Position numbers and translations under genes: made by a program. The notes under the pieces are model-generated. The model was not told where the DNA came from, did not search any database, and saw nothing but the letters and a program-made list of their open reading frames with translations. From Thiosulfatihalobacter marinus (GTDB lineage Bacteria; Pseudomonadota; Alphaproteobacteria; Rhodobacterales; Rhodobacteraceae), in assembly GCF_016019955.1 (NCBI RefSeq), contig NZ_JAECRZ010000010.1, positions 62,001-126,000 of the forward strand: a stretch of DNA of 64,000 nucleotides. Direction: 5' to 3'. Positions within the stretch are counted from its first letter, which is position 1, and each line of letters begins with the position of its first letter. Below are positions 9,228 to 18,316 of this stretch, piece by piece.

Positions 9228-10019
9228 ATGCTCAAGAAACTCAGCATCGCAGCTATTGCCGCCCTGTCCCTGTCGGCAGGGGGCGCCATGTCGGCAGTGG
9301 TCGGAACAGAAACCACCGACGTGGACTTCTCGTTCGAAGGTCCGTTCGGCAAGTTTGACCAGGATCAGCTGCAACGCGGCCTTCAGGTCTTCACCGAAGT
9401 CTGCGCCTCCTGTCATGGTCTGAAATATGTGCCGCTGCGCACACTGGCCGACGAAGGTGGCCCGCAACTCCCCGAAGATCAGGTGCGCGCCTATGCGGCT
9501 CAGCTGGACATCTTCGACAAGGAACTTGACGATGACCGGCCCCGCACTCCGGCCGATCACTTCCCGGAAAGCGGCGATCCCAACGCTCCGGACCTCAGCC
9601 TGATGGCCAAGGCGCGCGCCGGCTTCAGCGGCCCCTACGGCTCTGGTGTGAACCAGATGTTCAAGGGGTTGGGCGGGGCAGAGCACATCTACTCGATTCT
9701 CACCAGCTATACGGGTGAGGAAAAAGAAGAGGCCGGCACCACCTTCTACAAGAACCCCGCCTTCCCCGGCGGCTGGATCGCCATGGCCCCGCCGCTTTAT
9801 GGCGAGGATGTCGAGTTTGCCGATGGCAGCTCCAACACGCTGGAAGCCGAGGCAGAAGACATCGCCGCGTTCCTGATGTGGGCCGCGGAACCCAAGATGA
9901 TGGCGCGCAAGCAGGCCGGTTTCCTGGGGGTGCTGTTCCTGACCATTCTGACCGTGTTGCTCTACCTGACCAACAAAAAGATCTGGGCCCCGATCAAGGG
10001 CAAGAAGCTGGAACTCTGA
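9228..10019 (+). CDS. petC: Cytochrome c1
   Basis: A 263-residue membrane-anchored c-type cytochrome, the electron exit of the bc1 complex. A cleavable Sec signal (residues 1-23, ending MSA) precedes the haem-binding CASCH motif (C59, C62, H63). The axial methionine is probably in the [12 protein letters not shown] region. A C-terminal helix (about 222-242) anchors the protein with its haem domain in the periplasm. Last gene of petABC, followed 24 bases later by a strong terminator. Confidence 0.97.
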   Translation: MLKKLSIAAIAALSLSAGGAMSAVVGTETTDVDFSFEGPFGKFDQDQLQRGLQVFTEVCASCHGLKYVPLRTLADEGGPQLPEDQVRAYAAQLDIFDKELDDDRPRTPADHFPESGDPNAPDLSLMAKARAGFSGPYGSGVNQMFKGLGGAEHIYSILTSYTGEEKEEAGTTFYKNPAFPGGWIAMAPPLYGEDVEFADGSSNTLEAEAEDIAAFLMWAAEPKMMARKQAGFLGVLFLTILTVLLYLTNKKIWAPIKGKKLEL

Positions 10020-10043
10020 TCCGGTCACATCGTGAAATCCAAG

Positions 10044-10078
10044 GCCCCGCCCGGCATCCGGGCGGGGCTTTTCTTTTG
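10044..10078 (+). terminator. Rho-independent terminator of petABC
   Basis: An 11-bp perfect stem, GCCCCGCCCGG (10044-10054) and CCGGGCGGGGC (10058-10068), with a CAT loop, followed by TTTTCTTTT. It is 24 bases after the petC stop codon. Confidence 0.92.
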
Positions 10079-10217
10079 CTTCCGCCAGGCTCTCCCGGGT
10101 ACAGACGCGAAAGACATCCGGCCAGATGGCTGCCATGCGCTCAATCAAATCAAAAAATGTCGTTTCATGAAAAAGTTGCGGTGAAGCCGCGCCAACCTGC
10201 CGGAGATAGGAGTTGTC

Positions 10218-11012
10218 ATGCCCGTCATTCGTTCGCTGATTGCCAGCCTTGCTGTGGTCACCCTGACTGCCATGCCAGTCTCGGCAAATGACTTCACCCT
10301 GCGCGATAGCGATGGCTGGTCCTTCGGCGTCGCCGGCGCACTTTACGCGCCGCTCCGGTCGTGGGGGACATCCACGATCGACGGTGTGGGCGCGTCCTTT
10401 GATATGGATCTGGGCGAGGCTTTGGAGGTGCTCGATTTCACGCTCGACGGCCGCGCCGAGGCGTGGAACGGACGGTTCGGAATCGTCGCGGAAGGGCACT
10501 ATCTGGGAATCTCGGCACAAAACGGCAGAACCATCGGCGCGGGCTCGCGGATCGTTCGGGTTGAAGCCACGCAAAGCTGGCTGGGCCTGTTGGGCGCCTA
10601 TCGCGTGTCTCAGGGGCAACTGGCGAATGGACAACCCTTCGCCTTCGATCTGCAAGGCGGCGCCCGTTATAATCGGATCAAGCAAACCATCGTCGGAACC
10701 GGGGGCGCGATCAATCTTGGTGGGACTCAGACATGGTGGGAACCGGTCATCGCGGCCCGCTTTGCCTGGGGTATCGACGACAAATGGTCCGCCAGCGCCC
10801 ACGCCGATGCCAGCGGATTTTGTGTGAACGGCAATGAACTTGCCTACAGCCTCACGCTGGCTGCAAGCAAGAAGATTAACGACAACACCTCGTTCCTATT
10901 TGGGTGGCGCTATTACGCAATCGATTATGCCACCATGTAGCCCAGCGGGCTTTTTGCCTATGACATGCGTCAGAATGGCCCGTTCATCGGTGTCAGCTAC
11001 ATATTCGACTGA
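10218..11012 (+). pseudogene. Outer-membrane beta-barrel protein gene interrupted by an in-frame amber codon
   Basis: The reading frame begins with a Sec signal peptide (MPVIRSLIASLAVVTLTAMPVSA) and continues as alternating amphipathic strands typical of small bacterial beta-barrels. It stops at TAG (10938-10940) after 240 residues. The same frame then stays open for 23 further codons to a TGA at 11010-11012, encoding PSGLFAYDMRQNGPFIGVSYIFD. That ending is what a barrel's last strand looks like: aromatic and hydrophobic residues alternate, with Phe next to last. The simplest reading is a CAG-to-TAG change (Gln to stop) in an otherwise intact gene of 264 residues. It could be a recent pseudogene, a sequencing error, or read through by a suppressor tRNA. 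No specific family is recognised with confidence. Confidence 0.75.
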
Positions 11013-11083
11013 CGAACCGTTGCATTTGGGCCGATACGCGGCGTTCGCTGTGTTCATCAGGCGATCCGGCCAATCCGAACCGC

Positions 11084-11111
11084 CGCAATACCGACGCAAT
11101 ACCGACGTAAT
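11084..11111. repeat. Short 11-bp tandem repeat
   Basis: CGCAATACCGA occurs twice in tandem (11084-11094, 11095-11105), followed by a partial third copy with one change (CGTAAT). It sits between the beta-barrel gene and pncA. Confidence 0.6.
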
Positions 11112-11236
11112 GCCTACACAGGTTTTTACGTGATTTCAGGGTGTTAAGGTGATTCGGTTGGCAATTTCCGCCGGATGTCGTCATTGACCTCTTTCGCCTG
11201 CCTGCTAACCTTGTCGCAATCGTCAAGGAGAGCCAC

Positions 11237-11833
11237 ATGTCCAACGCCCTGATCGTGATCGACCTGCAAAACGATTTCTGCCCCGGCGGCGCCTTGGCCG
11301 TACCGGATGGCGAGGCCATCGTGCCGGGGGTCAACGCTCTGATGGATGAGTTCGACAGCGTGATCCTGACCCAGGATTGGCATCCCGCCGGGCATTCCTC
11401 CTTCGCGTCCAGCCATGCGGGCAAGGCCCCCTACGACATGGTGGACATGCCCTATGGTCCACAGGTCCTGTGGCCCGATCACTGTGTTCAAGGCAGCCCC
11501 GGCGCCGCTTTTCACTCGGATCTGGATACCACCCGCGCCAACCTGATCATACGCAAGGGCTACTCCCCTGATATCGATAGCTATTCGGCCTTTTTCGAGA
11601 ATGATCAGACCACCCCGACCGGGCTCGAGGGGTATCTGCGCACGCGCGGTATCTCCAGGCTGACACTGGTGGGGCTGGCCACCGATTTTTGCGTCAGCTA
11701 TTCGGCCCGGGATGCCGCAAGGCTTGGGTTTTCCGTGACTGTTCGCCGCGATCTCTGCCGCGCGATCGATCTGGATGGCTCGCTTGCCAATGCGCTCGAA
11801 GGCATGGCCGCAAATGGGGTGACGCTGGCGTAG
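11237..11833 (+). CDS. pncA: Nicotinamidase
   Basis: A 198-residue isochorismatase-fold hydrolase that converts nicotinamide to nicotinate and ammonia in NAD salvage. The catalytic triad is visible as D9 (VIDLQNDF), K107 (IIRKGYS) and C152 (GLATDFCV). Metal-binding residues are D47 and H49 (TQDWHPAGHSSF) and H82 (WPDHCVQG). Length is normal. The start ATG has AAGGAG upstream. Two genes downstream lies pncB, the next enzyme of the same pathway, on the same strand, with a histidine kinase gene between them. Confidence 0.95.
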   Translation: MSNALIVIDLQNDFCPGGALAVPDGEAIVPGVNALMDEFDSVILTQDWHPAGHSSFASSHAGKAPYDMVDMPYGPQVLWPDHCVQGSPGAAFHSDLDTTRANLIIRKGYSPDIDSYSAFFENDQTTPTGLEGYLRTRGISRLTLVGLATDFCVSYSARDAARLGFSVTVRRDLCRAIDLDGSLANALEGMAANGVTLA

Positions 11834-11912
11834 CACTCCGCCCTGTATTGCATTTTTCTTAAGGATTCCAAGCCTAGAACGGGTCATCTGCAAGAAGGGA
11901 TGACCGCCAGAC

Positions 11913-14138
11913 ATGGGCGCCGAGATCCTTGAAATCGACCGTCGGCTCTCGCGCTTCGACCAGCGCAATACGCCTGCCGGATTGCTCTGCCGCTACGCTG
12001 CCGGCCGGGTCAAGCATTTCCTCAGCCGCCAGGTATTAACCTTGTCCGGGGCGGTGTCGCTGGTGGTGCTGGCCTCGCCCTCGGTCGGGTTGGTGGCGGT
12101 GGCGCTTGCGTTATTGGGCGAGGCCGTGGATTGCCTGTTTCTCCGCCACGTTCCCGCACGGCTGGAAAACGGTGTGCCGTTCCGGCGACTTTGGATCGCC
12201 TCCACCATGACCGCCGTTTTCCAAAGCGCCACGATCGGTGCCTGCGTCTATCTGGCCTGGTTCACCGCACCGGGCAATTCCGGCATGTTCTTCAGCCTAG
12301 CCTATGCCACGGGCGCGGCCATCAATGGCGGCATTGTCCTGCCGTTTCACAAGGGCGCGGCGCTTGGACGGCTGGCGGTCTATGCCATGACGCTGCTGGG
12401 CCTGTTCATGTATGAATTTACCGGATCATCGACAACCACCAGCGAGCTTTCGTACAATGTTTTCGGCGCTGCCATAATGGCTTACATGGTTTGGGTCTTC
12501 ATTTCTTATGTAAGGTCCGGACACAATCGCGAAACAGCCAATAGCCGAAATCTGCTGGCGCAGGGGCTGCAACTGGCCAAGGCGAACAGTTCTATGAACG
12601 CCCAGCAAACCGAGCTTCGCCGCCTCGCTCTGGTCGCCCAGCGCGCCCTGGACAGCGTGATCGTTTCGGACGTGAAGGGGCGCATTCTTTGGGTCAATGA
12701 CGCGTTTACCCGGATCACCGGCTTCGCCCCCGAAGAGGTCCTTGGCCGCCGCCCTGCCAGCATCCTGAACGGACCGGATACGTCGGAAAAGACCAGCGAC
12801 GAAATCGCCCACGCAATCCGGGAAGGCCGCACCCATCGCACGGAAATCATCAACTACACCAAGGATGGCCGCCGGATCTGGGTCGAGACGAATCTGGCAC
12901 CGGTATTCGACGCCTGCGGAAACATGGAGATGGTGATCGCGATCGAACGCGATGTGACCCTGGCCAAACAACATCAGGAAGAACTGGCTCAGGCCAAACG
13001 CGCCGCCGAGGAAGGCGAGCGCGCCAAGGCCGATTTCCTGGCCAGCATGAGCCACGAGATCCGAACCCCGATGAACGGCATCATCGGCATGGCCGACTTG
13101 CTCAGCGACATGGAATTGAGTGGGGATTCAAGGCTTTATGTCAACACGATCCGCCACTCGGCCGAGGCCTTGCTGACCATCATCAACGATATTCTCGACT
13201 TCTCCAAGCTGCGCGCGGGCAAGATGCGGCTGAACCCGGTCGTGTTCGATCTTTCGGAATGTCTTCGCAACGTGACAGACCTTTTGCGCCCCCAGGCCAG
13301 CGGAAAGGGCCTGTATCTGGAGCTCGGCCCCGCAGATCTGCCGGGGATTGTTCGCGGGGATGACGTGCGGCTGCGGCAGATCCTGCTGAATGTCATCGGC
13401 AACGCCATCAAGTTCACCGAACGCGGCGGCGTAACCGTGCGGGTGTCCACCGATCAGACACCGGATGATATCCTGTGCCGGATCGACGTTGCCGATACCG
13501 GCATCGGCATCCCGGCGGACCGGCTTGATCATGTATTCGAGCAGTTTGCCCAGGCGGATGCCGCAACCACCCGCCGGTTCGGTGGGACTGGTCTGGGCCT
13601 GTCGATTTCGCGAAAGCTGGCACAGAACATGGGTGGAGATATCGTTGTCACGTCGACGCCGGGCGCTGGCTCGTGTTTCTCCATCACCATAAGGCTGCAT
13701 ACCGCCCGGGCCGAAAACGGCGCGCAAGGAGGCCCAAGCGAGAACGCGTCGCCTTCGGCCCTGAAAGGTCTGACGGTCCTGCTGGCAGAGGACAACAAGA
13801 CCAACCGTCTGGTGATTGCCAAGTTCCTGCGCGACGCCCCGATCACCCTGAAATCGGCCCATGACGGGCGACAGGCGGTGGACATGGCCGCCCGGCTCAA
13901 TCCCGATGTCATCCTGATGGACATGAGCATGCCCGAGATGGATGGTCTGGACGCCACCCGCGCCATCCGCGCCCTGCCCGGACCTCAGCCACGGATCATC
14001 GCGCTGACCGCCAATGCCTATCACAGCGACCGTGAGGCCTGTCTTGAGGCCGGGATGGATGCCTTCCTGACCAAACCCGTGCGCAAGGCCCAACTGATTC
14101 AGCAAATCGCGCAACTGGCGCGACACAAGGCCGATTGA
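11913..14138 (+). CDS. Hybrid sensor histidine kinase with PAS and receiver domains
   Basis: A 741-residue membrane kinase. Several hydrophobic segments between residues ~40 and 200 form an N-terminal membrane domain of unrecognised type. A PAS domain follows (~235-350), then a HisKA dimerisation domain with phospho-acceptor H381 in SMSHEIRTPMNG, a HATPase domain (N-box N497, DTGIGIP at 528-534, RFGGTGLGL near 555-563), and a C-terminal receiver domain with D670 (VILMDMSMPEMDG) and K721. No DNA-binding domain or cognate regulator gene is adjacent. The gene lies 79 bases after pncA and 85 before pncB, all on the same strand. The receiver may act as a phosphate sink or pass phosphate to an unlinked phosphotransferase. 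Confidence 0.93.
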   Translation: MGAEILEIDRRLSRFDQRNTPAGLLCRYAAGRVKHFLSRQVLTLSGAVSLVVLASPSVGLVAVALALLGEAVDCLFLRHVPARLENGVPFRRLWIASTMTAVFQSATIGACVYLAWFTAPGNSGMFFSLAYATGAAINGGIVLPFHKGAALGRLAVYAMTLLGLFMYEFTGSSTTTSELSYNVFGAAIMAYMVWVFISYVRSGHNRETANSRNLLAQGLQLAKANSSMNAQQTELRRLALVAQRALDSVIVSDVKGRILWVNDAFTRITGFAPEEVLGRRPASILNGPDTSEKTSDEIAHAIREGRTHRTEIINYTKDGRRIWVETNLAPVFDACGNMEMVIAIERDVTLAKQHQEELAQAKRAAEEGERAKADFLASMSHEIRTPMNGIIGMADLLSDMELSGDSRLYVNTIRHSAEALLTIINDILDFSKLRAGKMRLNPVVFDLSECLRNVTDLLRPQASGKGLYLELGPADLPGIVRGDDVRLRQILLNVIGNAIKFTERGGVTVRVSTDQTPDDILCRIDVADTGIGIPADRLDHVFEQFAQADAATTRRFGGTGLGLSISRKLAQNMGGDIVVTSTPGAGSCFSITIRLHTARAENGAQGGPSENASPSALKGLTVLLAEDNKTNRLVIAKFLRDAPITLKSAHDGRQAVDMAARLNPDVILMDMSMPEMDGLDATRAIRALPGPQPRIIALTANAYHSDREACLEAGMDAFLTKPVRKAQLIQQIAQLARHKAD

Positions 14139-14223
14139 TTTTCCGCCTTTCCTGAAAGGGGTTGGAGGTGTCCGCAATAATCGGTATCAACGGCGAAACC
14201 GCGCAATCCGGGGACCAAAACAC

Positions 14224-15516
14224 ATGGTCGATATCGCCACCCGAGTCTGGAACCACAAGTGGAAGATCGATCCGATTGTGCGTTCTCTGATCGACAATGA
14301 CTTTTACAAGTTGCTGATGTGCCAGTCGGTGTTCCGCAATCGTCCGGATGCGACCGTCACGTTCAGCCTGATCAACCGGTCCAAACACATAAGGCTGGCC
14401 GATCTGATTGACGAGGGCGAGTTGCGCGAGCAACTGGATCACATTCGCTCGTTGTCGCTCAGCCGGGGCGAAAGCACGTTTTTGCGCGGCAACACATTCT
14501 ATGGCAAACGCCAGATGTTTCGCTCTGACTTCATGGAATGGTTCGAAAACCTGCGCCTGCCGGATTACCATCTGGAAAAACGGGACGGCCAGTACGAACT
14601 GACTTTCGAAGGCAAATGGCACGAGGTGATGTTGTGGGAGATCCCCGCGCTTGCCGTGTTGATGGAGCTGCGCGGGCGCGCTGTATTGCACGACATGCGG
14701 CGGTTCGAATTGCAGGTTCTCTATGCCCGCGCCATGACCAAGCTTTGGGAAAAAATCGATACGCTTCGCGATCTGCCAAACCTGCGGATCGCGGATTTCG
14801 GCACCCGCCGGCGCCATTCCTACCTGTGGCAGGACTGGTGCGTTCAGGCCATGGTCGAAGGGTTGGGCGACAAGTTCGTTGGGACATCGAACTGTCTGAT
14901 TGCCATGAAGCGTGATCTCGAGGCGATCGGCACCAACGCACACGAGTTGCCCATGGTCTATTCGGCTCTGACCGAAACCGATGCCCAATTGCGTCAGGCC
15001 CCCTATCAGGTTCTGGCGGACTGGCACGAAGAACACGAAGGCAATCTGCGCATTATCCTGCCCGACACTTATGGCACCGAGGGCTTTCTGGAACATGCGC
15101 CCGACTGGCTGGCGGGCTGGACCGGCCTTCGCATCGATTCCGGCGATCCGGTTGCGGGTGCGGAGACCGCAATTCGCTGGTGGAAATCGCGCGGCGAGGA
15201 TCCGACTCAAAAGCTGATCATCTTCTCGGACGGGCTTGACGCAACCAAGATCACGGAATTGCACCAGCGGTTTGTGGGGCAGGTCAAGGTGTCGTTCGGC
15301 TGGGGCACTCTGCTGACAAACGATTTCCGCGGCTTGACCCCGGATGACGGATTGGCGCCCTTTTCGCTGGTTTGCAAGGCGGTCAGGGCCAATGGGCGCC
15401 CCACCGTGAAATTGTCTGACAACCCCAACAAGGCCATGGGTCCGGCGGATCAGATCCAGCGGTACAAGAGGGTCTTCGATGTGGGCCAACAGGCCAGTAT
15501 GGATGTCATTGTCTGA
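14224..15516 (+). CDS. pncB: Nicotinate phosphoribosyltransferase
   Basis: A 430-residue enzyme that makes nicotinate mononucleotide from nicotinate and PRPP, using ATP. The N-terminal NDFYKLLMCQSVFR motif, the central FGTRRRHSYLWQ segment and the TLLTNDF phosphate-binding loop near the C-terminus identify the family. Length matches proteobacterial PncB. With pncA upstream it forms a nicotinamide salvage pair; the only gene between them encodes a sensor kinase. Confidence 0.95.
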   Translation: MVDIATRVWNHKWKIDPIVRSLIDNDFYKLLMCQSVFRNRPDATVTFSLINRSKHIRLADLIDEGELREQLDHIRSLSLSRGESTFLRGNTFYGKRQMFRSDFMEWFENLRLPDYHLEKRDGQYELTFEGKWHEVMLWEIPALAVLMELRGRAVLHDMRRFELQVLYARAMTKLWEKIDTLRDLPNLRIADFGTRRRHSYLWQDWCVQAMVEGLGDKFVGTSNCLIAMKRDLEAIGTNAHELPMVYSALTETDAQLRQAPYQVLADWHEEHEGNLRIILPDTYGTEGFLEHAPDWLAGWTGLRIDSGDPVAGAETAIRWWKSRGEDPTQKLIIFSDGLDATKITELHQRFVGQVKVSFGWGTLLTNDFRGLTPDDGLAPFSLVCKAVRANGRPTVKLSDNPNKAMGPADQIQRYKRVFDVGQQASMDVIV

Positions 15517-15580
15517 ACACCCCGCCCTGAATTACACGCAGCGGGGCGCCAGAGCGGCCGCCGTGTCGCGCGCGTTCAAT

Positions 15581-16555
15581 TCAGGCGGTTGAGTCAAGCC
15601 AACGCTCTGCCATCGCCACCGCGCGGGCCGCATAAGCGCGCGTATCCGGGTGGCCCTTGCGGTATCGGCCAATGACCCAACCGCATGACGCAAGGCCCCG
15701 CATCAGCGTAAAGGCTTCCAGCAATGAACCAGCGTTGTCCGGCAGCGACCGAATGCCGGCATAGCCCTTCAGCAACGCGCGCCCAAGCGCCCGGCGATTT
15801 GGCTGATCCCAGTTTTGTGACATTGCGACCCCAAGTTCGTACATGCGATAGCCATAAACCCCGTCGTCGAAATCGATCAGGCGCACGGCCTCACCTTCCA
15901 CCAACACGTTTTCCCGCAGGGCATCGGCGTGAATCAGGCCAAAATCCGCCAAGTCCTGTGAGTGGTCGGCCAGCAATTCGCGCAATCTGTCGCGCGCGGT
16001 CAGCAGCAGGTTCGCCTCGTCCCGGTCAAGCGACGGGTTCTCCCAGAAGCGGCCCCAGGCCGGAGAGTCCCCCAGCAAAGCCTCGCCATCAAGCGTGGGC
16101 CGTACAAAACCCGCAGGAAACGTGGCGGCGTCACTTGATCGGTGCAGCCGCGCCAGTTCCTCACCCAATGCAAAATGCAGCGCCTCCTGCCGGTCTTCGG
16201 GCATTGCCAGTGGTACACCCCCTTCTCCAAGCGGCGCGCCTTTTATCCAGCTGACCATGGAAACAACCCTGCCACCCGGCATTTCAACAAGCAGATCGCC
16301 CGCCAAAGTGGGTACGGGGCGGGGCACTAGCATCCCCGCCGTCGCCAGCGCCTCGGCCCACCAAAGCTCGCTGCGGATCGCGGGCGCGGATTGATAACCC
16401 CGACGATGCAGCCGCAAGGCCGCCCCGGCGCCATTCGGTGCCACACATTCGAACACGATATTCTCTCGGTTCCTGATCAGACGCGGGGCCACTGCCACGC
16501 CCCAGTGCCGCAGGGCCGCCCGGGCCAGTTTCATCGCATCGGCATTGGCGGTCAT
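15581..16555 (-). CDS. APH-family small-molecule kinase paired with an aminotransferase
   Basis: A 324-residue phosphotransferase of the aminoglycoside phosphotransferase / homoserine kinase superfamily. The catalytic loop HADALRENVLV (HxDxxxxN) and the metal-binding IDFDDGVYGYRMYELG motif are both present. Its ATG overlaps the stop codon of the upstream aminotransferase (ATGA, 16552-16555), a strong sign of coupled translation. Such kinase-aminotransferase pairs resemble hydroxylysine kinase with 5-phosphohydroxylysine phospho-lyase, or an ethanolamine kinase with ethanolamine-phosphate phospho-lyase. The substrate is therefore likely an amino alcohol or hydroxy-amino acid, but the sequence does not decide which. 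Confidence 0.85.
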   Translation of the reverse strand: MTANADAMKLARAALRHWGVAVAPRLIRNRENIVFECVAPNGAGAALRLHRRGYQSAPAIRSELWWAEALATAGMLVPRPVPTLAGDLLVEMPGGRVVSMVSWIKGAPLGEGGVPLAMPEDRQEALHFALGEELARLHRSSDAATFPAGFVRPTLDGEALLGDSPAWGRFWENPSLDRDEANLLLTARDRLRELLADHSQDLADFGLIHADALRENVLVEGEAVRLIDFDDGVYGYRMYELGVAMSQNWDQPNRRALGRALLKGYAGIRSLPDNAGSLLEAFTLMRGLASCGWVIGRYRKGHPDTRAYAARAVAMAERWLDSTA

Positions 16556-17817
16556 GCCACGACCTTCAGCGCCGCATCCATCACCTCGGCCAGATGCCCG
16601 GCATTATCGCGGTCGAAGACACAGGGCGGACGCACCTTCAGCGTATTGTCATGCCGCCCGACCGAATGCAGCAGCACATGGCGGCGGCGCATTTCTTCCA
16701 CCATCTTCGCGCACAGGTCAGTGGCCGGTTGTCCATCCCGCCAAAGCTCGACCCCCAGAAACAGCCCGGCCCCCCGCACATCCGCGATCACCTCGTGGCG
16801 AGTCTGCACCTCGCAAAGCAGGTCCAGCGTAAAGGATCCAACACTCGCGGCATTCTCGACAAGCGCCTCGTCCTCGATCACTTGCAATACCGCCATCGCC
16901 GCGGCGGCGCTTACCGGATTTCCCCCAAATGTGTTGAAATAGCGAAACGATTCCTGAAAGCATGCCAGGATTTCCGGCCGTGTCACAACTGCGGCCACCG
17001 GATGCCCGTTGCCCATGGGCTTGCCCAGCGTGACGATATCGGGGCCGATGCCAAGCCGTTCGTGGCCCCACCAGTGGCTACCGATCCGGCCAAAGCCGGG
17101 CTGCACCTCGTCGGCGATGATCACCCCGCCCGCCCTGCGCACCGCTGCCACGGCCCGATCCAGAAAGCCGCGCTCCAGTGCGGGAAAGCCTTCGTTTGCG
17201 AAATAGGGGCACAGGATCATTGCTGACACGCCATGACCGGCGTCTTGCAACTGGGCGATTGCCCGATCCACGCCATTGGCAAAAGCCTCGGCCTGGCTGG
17301 CCAGGTTGCCCTCCGGCGGCGGCATGGTATCGGGGGCTGGTACCTGACGAACATGGCCCAGATAGCCGCCCACAGGCCGCTTCGTGGCGTTCAACTGCGA
17401 CACGGCAGCGGTATTTCCGTGATAGGTGTTGTCAGTGCCGATCAGCCCGGTGTTCCCGCTCATGGCCTGCGCCATTCGCAGGGCGACATCATTGGCTTCC
17501 GAGCCGGAACAGACCATCACCATGCTGTCCAGCCCATGCCCGAATTTCGCTGTCAGCCTTTCCCCGTAGTCCAGGATCAGGTCATGCACATAGCGGGTGT
17601 GCGTGTTCAGGGTTGCGGCCTGCCGGCTGATCGCCTCAACGACCCGTGGATGACAATGCCCCACATGCGGGACATTGTTGTAGCAATCCAGATATTTCTG
17701 GCCTGACTTGTCCCACAACCACACTCCGCGCCCACGGACGACATGCACCGGGTCGTCGTAGAATGTTGTCATGTGCGGCCCCAACAGCCGTGCACGCCTT
17801 TCCATTGTCGTCTTCAT
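16552..17817 (-). CDS. Class-III PLP-dependent aminotransferase or phospho-lyase
   Basis: About 421 residues, a fold-type I PLP enzyme of aminotransferase class III. Visible features are [14 protein letters not shown] (cofactor phosphate binding), [14 protein letters not shown] with the pyridine-nitrogen aspartate, and [15 protein letters not shown] with the Schiff-base lysine. The GNGHP context is typical of the AGXT2L1/AGXT2L2 (ethanolamine-phosphate and phosphohydroxylysine phospho-lyase) branch. I prefer the ATG at 17817, which has AGGAG at a 10-base spacing, over the ATG at 17826, which sits almost on top of it. The downstream kinase overlaps by 4 bases, supporting a kinase-then-lyase pathway; an ordinary omega-aminotransferase role remains possible. 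Confidence 0.87.
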   Translation of the reverse strand: MKTTMERRARLLGPHMTTFYDDPVHVVRGRGVWLWDKSGQKYLDCYNNVPHVGHCHPRVVEAISRQAATLNTHTRYVHDLILDYGERLTAKFGHGLDSMVMVCSGSEANDVALRMAQAMSGNTGLIGTDNTYHGNTAAVSQLNATKRPVGGYLGHVRQVPAPDTMPPPEGNLASQAEAFANGVDRAIAQLQDAGHGVSAMILCPYFANEGFPALERGFLDRAVAAVRRAGGVIIADEVQPGFGRIGSHWWGHERLGIGPDIVTLGKPMGNGHPVAAVVTRPEILACFQESFRYFNTFGGNPVSAAAAMAVLQVIEDEALVENAASVGSFTLDLLCEVQTRHEVIADVRGAGLFLGVELWRDGQPATDLCAKMVEEMRRRHVLLHSVGRHDNTLKVRPPCVFDRDNAGHLAEVMDAALKVVA

Positions 17818-17866
17818 CGCGACCATGCTCCTGGGTCTTCACATCCGAACGGGCCGGGCCGAACCA

Positions 17867-18295
17867 TCAGTCATCCTCACCAACCCGCCCCCGCCTTGCC
17901 TTGATTTCTCCCCGTTCCTTCTTGGCCTTGATCCGTCGCTGCTGAGACCCCCATGTCGGTTTTGTCCGAACCCGTTTCTTCGGCGCAACCAGCGCCTTGC
18001 GGATCAGCTCGGCCAGGCGCGTGCGCGCAATCTCGCGGTTGCGGGATTGGCTGCGGGTTTCGTCGCACTGGATCACGATGGCGCCGTCACGTGTCCATCT
18101 GCGCCCGGCCAGCCGTTTGAGCCGGGCCTTGACCTGTGGCGCCAGCGACGGCGAGCGTTCTGCCTCGAACCGCAGTTCAACCGCCGTGGCCACCTTGTTG
18201 ACATTCTGCCCCCCCGGCCCGCTGGCACGCATGAATTGCTCGGTCAATTCCCAGGACTGCACGCTCAGCTGGTCGTTGATCACAAGGTCGCTCAT
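17867..18295 (-). CDS. arfB: Alternative ribosome-rescue factor ArfB (YaeJ)
   Basis: A 142-residue peptidyl-tRNA hydrolase that frees ribosomes stalled on mRNA without a stop codon. The catalytic GGQ lies in ASGPGGQNVNKVATAVEL, and the C-terminal tail is strongly basic (KKRVRTKPTWGSQQRRIKAKK), as needed to enter the empty mRNA channel. Length agrees with the family. It sits 21 bases after the asparaginase gene and 49 bases before the aminotransferase, so co-transcription is likely, without an obvious functional link. Confidence 0.93.
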   Translation of the reverse strand: MSDLVINDQLSVQSWELTEQFMRASGPGGQNVNKVATAVELRFEAERSPSLAPQVKARLKRLAGRRWTRDGAIVIQCDETRSQSRNREIARTRLAELIRKALVAPKKRVRTKPTWGSQQRRIKAKKERGEIKARRGRVGEDD

Positions 18296-18316
18296 ACATT
18301 CCAGCCCGCAACGAAT

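Noticed and set aside
9192..10802. 536-codon minus-strand open frame opposite petC and the beta-barrel gene
   Set aside because: No motif, crosses a strong plus-strand terminator and two supported genes.
13996..15489. 497-codon minus-strand open frame opposite pncB
   Set aside because: Shadow frame; pncB is strongly supported on the plus strand.
15520..15547. CCCCGC/GCGGGG inverted repeat after pncB
   Set aside because: Long loop and no T-run; too weak to call.
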